NCBI GenBank assembly: GCA_963792485.1
Contig: CAWBWL010000007.1
Location: 496,001-560,000, forward strand
DNA: 64,000 bases
Origin: JANOYJ01 sp963792485
Lineage (GTDB): Bacteria > Pseudomonadota > Alphaproteobacteria > Rhizobiales > Rhizobiaceae
Direction of reading: 5' to 3'
The notes beneath the pieces are model-generated. The model was not told the origin of the DNA and searched no databases. It was given only the letters and a program-made list of their open reading frames with translations. Below are positions 35,677-44,832 of this stretch, piece after piece. The position numbers and the translations under genes are program-made. Numbering within the stretch: position 1 is the first letter of the stretch; every line of letters starts with the position of its first letter.

Positions 35677-37173
35677 TCAATCCCCAACTTCGCCTTCACC
35701 AGATCGCTCACCGCCTGCGGATTGGCCTTGCCGCCGGTGGACTTCATCACCTGACCGACAAACCAGCCCGCCATGGTCGGCTTTTCTTTCGCCTGCGCCA
35801 CCTTGTCCGGGTTAGCGGCGATGATGTAATCAACGGCTTTTTCAATCGCGCCTGTGTCGGTGACCTGCTTCATGCCGCGCGCTTCGACGATCTGGCGGGG
35901 GTCACCGCCCTCGGTGAGCAGGATTTCGAAAAGGTCCTTGGCGATTTTTCCGGAGATTGTGCCGTCCTTGATGAGGTCGATCACAGCGCCGAGCTGATCG
36001 GGTGAAACCGGCGAAGTTTCAATGCTTTGCCCTGATTTGTTCAGCGCGCCCAGAAGATCATTGATCACCCAGTTCGCCGCCAGTTTTCCATCGCGGCCTT
36101 TGGCAACCTGTTCGTAAAAGTCCGAGATGGCTTTTTCGGACACCAGAACGGACGCGTCATAGACTGAGAGTCCCTGGTCGGAAATCAGCCGCGCCCGCTT
36201 GTCATCCGGCAGTTCCGGCAGATGCGCACGCAGATCTTCAATGAAGGCGTCATCAAACTCCAGCGGCAACAGGTCCGGATCGGGGAAATAACGGTAGTCA
36301 TGCGCCTCCTCCTTGGAGCGCATGGAGCGCGTCTCGCCCTTCACTGCGTCGAACAGCCTTGTCTCCTGATCAATCGAGCCGCCGTCTTCGATGATGCCGA
36401 TCTGGCGGCGGGCCTCATACTCTATCGCCTGCCCGACAAATCGGATCGAATTCACATTCTTGATTTCGCAGCGCGTGCCGAAATCGCCTCCTGGTTTCCT
36501 GACCGACACATTGACGTCGGCGCGCATCGAACCTTCGTCCATATTGCCGTCGCATGTGCCGAGATAGCGCAGGATGATGCGCAGTTTGGTGAGGTAGGCC
36601 TTTGCTTCGTCGGACGAGCGCAGGTCGGGCTTGGAGACGATCTCCATCAGCGCGACGCCCGAGCGGTTCAAATCGACGTAAGACATCGTCGGGTGCTGGT
36701 CGTGCAGCGATTTGCCTGCGTCCTGTTCAAGATGCAGGCGCTCTATGCCGATTTCGACGTCTTCAAACTGACCCTGCCGGTCCGGCCCGACCGAGACCAG
36801 CACCGTTGCCTTCGCCGACAATCGGCTGTTTGAACTGCGAAATCTGGTAGCCCTGCGGCAGGTCGGGATAGAAATAGTTCTTGCGGTCGAACACGGACTT
36901 CTTGTTGATCTGCGCCTTCAGTCCAAGCCCCGTGCGCACCGCCTGCTTGACGCATTCCTCGTTGATGACCGGCAGCATGCCGGGCATGGCGGCATCGACG
37001 AGCGAGACATGCGAATTCGGCGCGCCGCCGAAATCGGTCGAGGCCCCGGAGAACAGCTTGGAATGGGACAGAACCTGCGCATGCACCTCCATGCCGATCA
37101 CCACTTCCCAATCGCCGGTGGCGCCGGGAATGAAGCGTTTGGGGTCGGGGGTGCGGGTGTCGATGAGGGTCAT
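35673..37173 (-). pseudogene. gatB: gatB, Asp/Glu-tRNA amidotransferase subunit B, frameshifted in this sequence
   Basis: GatB, with GatA and GatC, converts Glu-tRNA-Gln and Asp-tRNA-Asn to the amide forms. The gene is split in two frames. The 5' part from the ATG at 37173 encodes WEVVIGMEVHAQ, SKLFSGAST and YFYPDLPQGYQISQFKQPI. Near 36807 one extra base (TT instead of T on the plus strand) shifts the frame; the downstream frame continues with TVLVSVGPDRQG, IERLHLEQDAGKS, and the YqeY/helical tail to 35673. Removing one base gives exactly 499 residues, the normal size. Because organisms of this group need GatCAB, an assembly error is more likely than real loss. Confidence 0.88.
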
Positions 37174-37481
37174 GGGCGGGCGCTTCTTCGTGAAAGTCAG
37201 AGGAATGTCCGCTAGCGGAACAGGCCATGCAAGGCAAGCCACGCTCAGGCTGCACAAAGATTGGGCATCATGCGCGCATGCCTCGCCAAACTGGGCGAGA
37301 AAGCGACGTTCAAGCAAAATTGATTTTCATTAAGTCTTTTTGAATCAACAACTTATCTCGTGGCGAATATTAAATATTTTTAATTGGGAAACCTCTCTCC
37401 CCATCCCCACGTTACCAATGTCAATCGCGATTGACGATCTTCACGGGAGGGGAATTTTTCTCAAACTGAAGGACAAGCATA
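37174..37481. promoter_or_regulatory. Divergent intergenic region of gatB and a small exported protein
   Basis: These 308 bases are divergent upstream sequence. The part from 37320 to 37385 is unusually AT-rich (GAATATTAAATATTTTTAAT) for this genome, suggesting promoter or regulator binding. A perfect 14-bp palindrome (TCAATCGCGATTGA, 37421-37434) lies about 50 bases before the start of the exported protein and could be an operator. Confidence 0.4.
37421..37434. promoter_or_regulatory. 14-bp perfect palindrome upstream of an exported protein gene
   Basis: TCAATCGCGATTGA reads the same on both strands and lies 48 bases before the ATG at 37482, where a repressor or activator site would be expected. 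No second copy was noticed in the window. The binding protein is unknown. Confidence 0.35.
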
Positions 37482-37862
37482 ATGACCAAGACCTCGAAAC
37501 TCACTGCCTTCGCCGCTGCCTCCGCAATAGCTGTGGCCAGCATGCTGCCCGTTGCCGCTTTTGCGCAGGAGACCGGTGCCATTCCCAATTCGTCCACGTC
37601 TGCGGAAGCCGCCAAGGACATAGGCGTTGCGGGCACTGGCCAGGCCGCCTCGCCTGTGATCGTGCAGCGCATTGATGGGCTGGAGAATGACGAAGCGCGC
37701 GCGTTTGAAAACCTAACCGCCGACCAGGTCGCCGCCGCACAGCAGGAGATTACCGCGAACCCTGCCCTCGCCGCCGAATTGCAGTCCCAGGGCGTTCAGC
37801 TCAACAATGTCGTTGATGTGATCACATTCCCGGACGGCAACGCGCTCGTTTACGTGCGCTAA
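37482..37862 (+). CDS. Small exported protein of unknown function
   Basis: A 126-residue protein with a classical signal peptide (MTKTSKLTAFAAASAIAVA, cleaved at AAFAQE). The mature part is acidic, alanine-rich and probably helical, with an NPALAAELQSQGVQLNNVVDVITFPDG segment near the C-terminus. No cysteine is present. GAAGGA lies about ten bases before the ATG at 37482. Similar short proteins occur in rhizobial genomes, but I cannot name a family. It faces the end of recJ on the opposite strand, 61 bases away. Confidence 0.78.
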   Translation: MTKTSKLTAFAAASAIAVASMLPVAAFAQETGAIPNSSTSAEAAKDIGVAGTGQAASPVIVQRIDGLENDEARAFENLTADQVAAAQQEITANPALAAELQSQGVQLNNVVDVITFPDGNALVYVR

Positions 37863-37923
37863 GACAGCCTCAGACATTGGCCTCCCGAAATCCGGGGGGC
37901 CAATTTGTTTTTGACGGCTTCCG

Positions 37924-39725
37924 TCATGATGAGACCGCCGCCGCGTCGATCACACGCATCTGCACCGTCCTTCGCCCATTGAAATGATTGACCGACAGCG
38001 TGCCCGCCACGTGCATCCGCTCGCCAATGTTGGAGAACAGGAAATTGCCCAGCGCCGTCCCTTCGCCGCGGAACAGGATGGCGTCGAGAGCGGTCTTGTC
38101 CATCAGCGAGAACGACATTTTGATATGCCCGCCCGCGCCGACGGATTTGGCGAAGTTGAGACGGTGATTGGGAAGCACGATGACCGGCGCGGGATGGCCG
38201 GAGCCGTAGGGCCCGGCGCGCTCCATTTCCTCCAGCAAGTGCGATAGTCGCGCCGGAGGCGGCGATGGCGCCGTCGATCTCCAATGTCGAAGCTTCGCGC
38301 AGTTTCCCCACCTGTTCTGAGGCCTCGCTTTCGAAGAAAGCGCGCAGGTCGCCGAGTTTGGCCCGCTCAACCGTGATGCCCGCCGCCATGGCGTGGCCGC
38401 CGCCTTTGACGATCAGCCCCGCCTCATGCGCCTTGCGCACCAGGCGGCCAAGGTCGAACCCGGCGATGGAGCGGCCGGAGCCTGTGCCGAGGCCGGACGG
38501 GTTGAAGGCGATGGCGAAGGCCGGGCGCTGGGCGCGCTCTTTGAGGCGCGCGGCGAGAAGGCCGACAATGCCGGGATGCCATTTGTCATGGGCGGTGAGG
38601 ATGATGGCGGGGCCCTGCTCCGACGGCCAGCTCGGCGGCGACTTCGGCCTCGGCCTCCTCCAGCATCAGCTTTTCCATCGCCTGACGCTCGGCGTTCAGC
38701 CGGTCGAGCTCCAGCGCGATGGCCTCAGCCTCGTTGATGTCGTGCAGCGTCAGCAGCCGCGCGCCGAGCGCCGCGTCGCCGATGCGCCCGCCGGCATTGA
38801 TGCGCGGGCCGATGAGGAAGCCGAAATGGAACGGGTTGAGCGGCTCGCCAATGCGCGCCACTTTCGCCAGCGCCTCAAGGCCCTTATTGTCGAACTGGCG
38901 GGCGACTTTCAGCCCGGAGACGACGAAGGCCCGGTTCAGCCCGGTGAGCGGCACCACGTCGCAGACCGTCGCCAGCGCCACCAGATCGAGCATGGACATG
39001 AGGTCCGGCGCGGGAAAGCCGCCCTTTTCCCGCAGCAGCCGCGCGGTTTCGACGAGGGTCATGAAGACGACGCCCGCCGCGCAGAGATAGCCGAGGCCGG
39101 ACAGATCGTCCTCGCGGTTCGGATTGACCACTGCCACGCCCTCCGGCAGCGCGCCCGCCACCTGATGATGGTCCAGCACCAGCACATCCGCCCCCGCCGC
39201 GCGGCCCGCCGCAATGGCCGCCGCGCTGTTGGTGCCGCAGTCCACCGTGACGATGAGGCTGGCGCGGGCGGCGAGCTGTTCCATCGCGGCGGGATTGGGG
39301 CCGTAGCCTTCGAAAATCCGGTCGGGAATGTAGATTTCGAACGGCGCGTCGAAATGTTCGAGAAAGCGCGCCAAGCAGCGCCGAGGAGGCCGCGCCGTCC
39401 ACATCGTAATCGCCGAAAATCGCCACCCGCTCCCTGCGCTCCACCGCCTCCGCCAGCCGCGCGGACGCCTTGTCCATGTCGGTCAGCGTGCGCGGGTCGG
39501 GCATCAGGCTCTTGATCGTCGGGTTGAGAAACGCCGGCGCCTCGTCAATCCCGACGCCCCTGCCCGCCAGAATGCGCGCGATAATGTCGGAAATGCCATG
39601 ATGCTGCGAAATCGCCAGCGCCACATTCACTTGGCGCGCATCCAGCCGCTCCGCCCAGCGCTGGCCGGTGGCGGAGGCGGTGATGTCGAGGAAGGTGCGG
39701 TGCGGGGGGTGGGCGGGTTTGACAT
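37924..39725 (-). pseudogene. recJ: recJ, single-strand-specific 5'-3' exonuclease, four frame breaks in this sequence
   Basis: RecJ degrades single-stranded DNA in recombination and mismatch repair. All domains are present but in different frames. The N-terminus (FLDITASATGQRW, then VNVALAISQHHGISD and the DHH-domain FGDYDVDGAASSALL) is followed by EHFDAPFEIYIPDRI, VTVDCGTNS, LDHHQVAG and IGPRINAGGRIGDA, then AHDKWHPGIVGLLAAR and VKGGGHAMAAG (DHHA1), and ERAGPYGSGHPAP to the end. The breaks are one missing base in a C run near 39706 and single extra bases near 39371, 38612 and 38235. Correcting them gives exactly 599 residues. If the start break is ignored, a GTG at 39630 is the first usable start. 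Confidence 0.88.
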
Positions 39726-40326
39726 GGGCGTGCGCAATCCCTGGATTCGAGACGCAGATTCAAGCCGCCACGGCGTTTGCCCGCCCTCGCCTATTGCGAA
39801 CGGGTTTGGCCCGAACTGTCAAGTCAATACCGACTATCATGACTGCCGCTTTGTCGGGTCGCGACTATTGAGCTTTCTTCATGCCCATGAGTGCTGGTCC
39901 CGGCTTGGCTGCGCCAACCGGGGCATCATGGAGATGGTAGGACAGGGTGTGTGGTCCTGCCTCTGTAATTTTAGTATGTGGCATCGCCACACACCCCTTC
40001 AGTGTTCGTGTCCCGGTTCTTGTAGTCATCGATCCGGTCACAATGCCGGATCAACATTCCCCTTAGGACCTGGCCGTGAGGGTTCAACACCCAGGCATGA
40101 ACCGTAATGCGTTCCACCGGCTCGCCGGGGTTTTATCCCCTTTGGGCACCACCGGTCTTTTGAACCGGTGAATCAGGGCGGGCGCTCACGCCCCGGCCAG
40201 CACCGGCTGCCTCCACGCTCAATCGGTCATGATCCGCGTTCCCGTGAGGCAGCGGGAGGAGTATGAGCGCGAAAAGGAGCTTGGGGATGAAATAATTTTG
40301 GGGCCATTGATTTTTGCAATTGTCTT
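39726..40326. other. Hairpin-dense non-core segment between recJ and the NTPase remnant (candidate structured RNA or mobile-element end)
   Basis: No conserved gene is seen here. From about 39899 to 40252 there are many perfect or near-perfect stems: 39899-39922 (CCCGG/CCGGG with an inner TTGG/CCAA), 39945-39996 (GGGTGTGTGG/CCACACACCC), 40031-40052 (GATCCGG/CCGGATC), 40069-40095 (CCTGG/CCAGG), 40150-40170 (CACCGGT/ACCGGTG), 40176-40193 (GGGCG/CGCCC) and 40207-40252 (CTGCCTC/GAGGCAG). Overlapping alternatives also exist (AGGAC/GTCCT at 39939-39958). On the minus strand two short frames (48 and 39 codons, around 39980-40127 and 39865-39984) look partly coding. Known RNase P, tmRNA and SRP signatures were not found. 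Confidence 0.45.
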
Positions 40327-43232
40327 TTAGCCATCGCCGATTTCCGTATCGCTAAATCCCTGCTGCGGAGAAACGATCGCAAGCGTGATCGAGCGTTGAT
40401 GGAAACTTGGGAATCGGGCTGTCGACTGCCTTAATATCAGCGGTGCTAGCTCTTCATCAAATTGAGTGCCGTGCCAAACCAAGTCCGCGAGTACATAACT
40501 GTGTTCCTTCTCCGAGCCTTGCTCCTCGACCTCCCAAGCAATTTCTTTGAGTAGCGTCGCTATGACTATCTCGGGAAAGCGGAGGTGCAGCTTTCCAATC
40601 CAAGAGGGAAAACCATTCATTTCCAACATAGCAAAACGCGAAGCAGTTCTAGCCTCTGAGCGTGTAAGATTGCTGGGCCAGTCTGGCAGTTCGCTAGCTT
40701 CTATATCCAGACCTGAGAGACGAATTGGGATTGCGTGCAGAATGCTGTTTGGGCTTTTGAGACATCAGATCAGCAGCTTCGATTGGTACTCTCTCCAATA
40801 TGCGACCAATCCATCTCGATAAGCCTTCGCGGTTTGCTGCCCGTAAACTTCTTCCAGCTTTCTCCACGCGTTAGAGCCCCAACGGCTAATATTTGGAGCA
40901 AACTCGCGCATCCGGTCATGGAGATAGTGCTGAGCATTCCAGACTGAGCCATTCTTGGCGATGCTTACGTCACGCAGTACTGACTGATTGCTTGAAAGCC
41001 ACGCTATCCATTTCCCTAGCGCTGCCTTGTCATTGACGATCGTTTAAGCTCCCGCTGCGTTAGAATTGGCGCTCTTGCTTTCTCCATTTCTTTTCGTCTT
41101 CCGCAGGAGGCTTCGGAGATGAGAAACTCATGAAGTTTGTTGCAAACCTCGGGAAACGGCTTGGTCTGATCGTCAAGGCGGCTGACGCCAGTTTTGACCG
41201 CGCCCGTTTCAAAGTAGAGGTGAATTGCCAACGACAACGCCACCAACTTGTCGTCATCGTCAAACTGAGCAGCAATTTGCTCTGTGACATAGTCAAAGTC
41301 ACTCACACTGAAGGCCCAATAGTCATTTGGAAACCGCGCTGGCCACCAATCGGTAAGGCGTTCAGACTTTGCTTGCTTTGCCGTTCGAGTGAGAGCGGCA
41401 TCGTGCCAAAAAAGTGCACGGTTTAGGGCTGCGTAACCGCGAACAAGTGGCTGAAAACGCGGGAATTTCCTGCTATCGCTCGATTAGTATTGCGGCACCC
41501 GAGAGGGAAATGATCCGTAGGCAATCTGATGACAACACATCGCTTGCCGATTTTCCACCAAGCGAAACGCCGCAGGGCCGCAATATTGCGGAGCCAACCA
41601 AAGCGTAGAGATATTCGATAATACTCGGGTTCTTTGAATGGCGAGGTCTCTATGTAAGGTCGTAGGCCGATAACAAAATCAACGAGCTCTTTCTCGGACA
41701 GCGTTTGAATGAACTTTTAAGCCGACTACTCAGCGAAGTATATTGATATTTGTCAGGCAGATCGACCGTTGTCAGAATGACAACAAGGTCAGATATCTCC
41801 AACCCTTTCGACGAAAAATGACTCAATCGCTTCAGCTACGGCTTCTCGACTAAGTGCTCCGGCGTTTTTCAGAAGAAAGTTGATGCATTGTCTTATCGCC
41901 GCTGGATCGCCGACGGCACCAACTACTCGTATTGCCCAGACAAGACGATACTTCTCGGCGCCAGTGACGTCGCAATTTTGGTCGCAATCTCAGCGCATGA
42001 TGGGAGCTGGCGTCAAGCCATGCCTAAGAGAAGCGAGCAAACATCATTGTGGCTTTGATACAGAGCCAAAAGACCGTGCACCATACTCTCGATGTCGACT
42101 GCGGCAAAACTGCGAATGGCACTGTAGTGCAGTTCGGTGCGATAAACCTCGTCCACCGCCAAGCGCTCGCAAATTCTCGTGAGAATGTCAGCCTAACCGC
42201 TCTAGGCAGTGACCCGGGGTCTCCGCCCTCAAAAAGCACTTCGCTTGCGAGGTGCAAGGTCTTTAATCGAAGGCCTTCATCAAGCAAAGCATGACGGCCG
42301 AAGGTCGCATAGTGGGGATAATGCAGAACGCCATACCGAGCTGAAAAGAGCAGCTCGAATGTCGCCGAGACTTTAGATGACCAAATAGCACAGCGACCCC
42401 AACTTGTCATGTCCTGACGGAGGAGACGCGCGGTGCAGAGCGCTGGCGCAAAGTTGATCGCGAAAAAAGTCCACTGCCTCGCGCCCAATGTTTAAAACAG
42501 CTGCGCGATGGCATCGCAGGAATCGCCTCACCGTCTGGCACGAAACTGGCTCTTCTGCATTCTGACAGCGGCGCCCTGTCCTTCGCAAGAATGCGCTTGT
42601 CAGAACTCAACGGAGTCGTTGGATGGCGATTTCGATCTTGCGCTGATAATCGATCCGTAATCTCCATTTGATTCTTTCGAGACCGGCTGCCGAGTTTGCT
42701 ATTCTTTTGCCAGAATGAAATGAGAGTCGCCAAATCTCGCGGGTGGGCAACGTGATCGCTCACTTCTTGCCGGTCAATCTCATCAAGCAACCCACTTGAA
42801 TTGTTGACGTTGCACGCGTGGACGAAAAGTCTTACTCTCTTGCTATCCAAGCGATTTAGGGTGACCACGCGCGTTGGCCTTTGCTCTCTTGATTTTTTCT
42901 TCGAGTGCTCTCAATAGCTATTGCGGATCGGCTCGCAGCGGTCATCACAGACGGTACGGAGTCTGCCTCCTTTGAAGGAAGCAACCGATCAACTAGTTCC
43001 GCGTCCGACTTTGGCTGCCATTCCGAGGCCCGACTTGTGGCAAAGATATGCGGCGCTGCCAACATTCTCCAATGCCCCGAGGGAGAAGGTAGGTCACAAA
43101 TGCATTTGGCGTCACCCGAGTATGACCCGAGTCAAGAAATATCAAGCCCTCAGCGTTGGGTGTATCGAGCCACGTTGCAAACTCGGCGTAGCTACCGAGT
43201 TCTCCGGCTTCAAATGCCGTATCAATACCATC
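40327..43232 (-). pseudogene. Remnant of a large NACHT/STAND-like NTPase, truncated and multiply frameshifted
   Basis: Pieces of one long protein can be read on the minus strand in changing frames. In order: 43232-43128 with EAGELGSYAEFATWLDTP and a Walker B-like EGLIFLDS; about 43050-42856 with TSRASEWQPKSDAELVDRLL; about 42868-42650 with HPRDLATLISFWQKNSKLGS; about 42304-42020 with SEVLFEGGDPGSLPRAV; about 41953-41790 with RVVGAVGDPAAIRQCINFLL; 41306-41040 with DFDYVTEQIAAQFDDDDK; and 40700-40327 with ELPDWPSNLTRSEARTASRF to the stop. From memory this order matches very large bacterial NTPases with NACHT-like and helical-repeat parts, often in defence-like loci. The Walker A end is missing, cut off next to hom. 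Confidence 0.65.
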
Positions 43233-43288
43233 CCTAAGGTATTAGCGGATGTTACCGCGTTCATTTGCGAAAGCCGCGAGCGCTCCCC

Positions 43289-44618
43289 TCACCCCGCCCG
43301 CTCAATCCGGATCATCTGCGCCCGCTCCACCAGCAGATCATCCGCCGCAATCCCCTCCAGCGCCCGCCGCACCGCCGCCTCGTTCGTCTCATGCGTGATG
43401 AGGATCACCGTCTTGGCGTCCGGCTCGGCCGCGCCCGGCTCGGCGGGGCGCTGGACGATTGATTCGAGCGAGATGGCGTTTTGCGCCATTCTGGTGGCGA
43501 TGGAGGCGAAGACGCCGGTGCGGTCGTGCACGGTGAGGCGGATGAAATAGCCGCCGGCGTGCGACTGCATTTCGGCTTTTGTGTAGGGTTTCAAGCGATT
43601 TGGCGGGGTGGCCAAAGGCCGGGCCGTGCTGGAAGCCGGGGCGGGATTTGGCGATGTCGGCAAGGTCGCCGACAACGGCGGAGGCCGTGGCGTTGCCGCC
43701 CGCGCCGGGGCCGGACATGAGCAGCTCGCCGAGAATGTCGGTCTCGATCGCCACCGCATTGGTGACGCCGTGCACCTGCGCAATGACCGAGGAGAGCGGC
43801 ACCATGGTCGGGTGGACGCGCTGCTCGACGCCGGCGGCGGTTTTCAGCGCCACGCCCAAGAGCTTGATGCGGTAGCCGAGATCGTGCGCGGCGCGGATGT
43901 CGGCCTGGCTGATGTTGGAAATGCCTTCGAGATAAATGTCATCGGCGGCGATCTGCGTGCCGAAGGCGATGGAGGTGAGGATCGACAGTTTGTGGGCGGT
44001 GTCATTGCCCTCGATGTCAAACGTCGGATCGGCTTCGGCATAGCCGAGGCGCTGGGCGTCCGCGAGGCAGTCCGCGAAGGACAGGCCCTCCTGCTCCATG
44101 CGGGTGAGGATATAGTTGCAGGTGCCGTTGAGAATGCCGAAGACGCGCGAGATGGAATTGCCGGCGAGCGACTCGCGCATCACCTTGATGACCGGAATGC
44201 CCCCCGCCACCGCCGCCTCGAAATTGAGCAGCAGGCCATTGGCTTCGGAGAGCGTCGCGAGCCTGACGCCGTGTCTGGCGAGCAGCGCCTTGTTGGCGGT
44301 GACGACATGGCGGCCGGATTCCAGCGCGGCGATGACCGTCTCCAGCGCCTTGCCGCCCTCCCCGCCGATCAGCTCGACGAGGACATCAATGTCGGCGGTC
44401 TTGGCCATTTCGACCGGATCATCGAACCAGGCGATATTGCCGAGGTCCACGCCGCGGTCCTTGGTCTTGTCCCGTGCCGAGACGGCGGTGACCACAAGAT
44501 CGCGGCCGCATTGGCGGGTCAGCACATCGCGCCGTTCAGACAGCACGCGCAGAACGGACGCGCCGACGGTGCCGAGGCCGGCTATGCCGATTTTGAGGGG
44601 TGACGCGGCGTCTGGCAT
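43289..44618 (-). CDS. hom: Homoserine dehydrogenase, frameshifted before the ACT domain
   Basis: Hom reduces aspartate semialdehyde to homoserine, toward threonine and methionine. From the ATG at 44618 the NAD(P) domain (KIGIAGLGTVGASVL) and catalytic domain (TANKALLARHG, GILNGTCNYILTRM, YAEADPTFDIEGNDTAHK) are intact. Near 43606 one extra base in a GGGG run (plus strand) shifts the frame. The ACT regulatory domain then continues in the next frame: RLKPYTKAEMQSHAGGYFIR and DRTGVFASIA to the stop at 43289. Correction gives 442 residues. Uncorrected, a 409-residue product with a foreign tail ends at 43389, within the ACT-coding part. The palindromic repeat at 44693 precedes it. Confidence 0.92.
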
Positions 44619-44692
44619 TTATAGGTTCCCTGGCATTCTTAGTTGTTCTTGAGAGTTCGGCGCGGCCCCTCAGCCGTCTCATGGGAGCGCGG

Positions 44693-44832
44693 GGAATTTC
44701 GGGGGGCAGATGAAAGTAATTTCGGTGACAGTTTACTTAATTCAGTCCATGATCACGTCTCTTGGACAGTGCCCGCATACTGAATTAAGTAAACTGTCAC
44801 CGAAATTACTTTCATCTGCCCCCGAAATTCCC
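44693..44832. repeat. Large inverted repeat (REP/MITE-like element) between hom and alaC
   Basis: Two 53-base arms (44693-44745 and 44780-44832) are reverse complements except for one length difference in a G/C run, around a 34-base loop. The arm contains GACAGTTTACTTAATTC, a sequence type I associate with elements mobilised by REP-associated tyrosine transposases (RAYT), and CAGATGAAAGTAATTTC. One end abuts the alaC stop codon. No transposase gene is present nearby. It may also act as a strong bidirectional terminator for alaC. Confidence 0.85.

Noticed and set aside
38265..39515. 416-codon open frame on the plus strand opposite recJ
   Set aside because: RecJ motifs on the minus strand are unmistakable despite frame breaks; this frame is low-complexity shadow.
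39598..40107. 169-codon plus-strand frame running from recJ into the hairpin segment
   Set aside because: The first third is antisense to recJ, and the rest is Cys-, His- and Arg-rich without a pattern; not a credible protein.
39899..40252. RNase P RNA, tmRNA or SRP RNA as identity of the hairpin segment
   Set aside because: The conserved short sequences of these RNAs (for example GAGGAAAGTC of RNase P) are not present on either strand.
43608..44603. 331-codon open frame on the plus strand opposite hom
   Set aside because: It mirrors hom codons and shows no domain.
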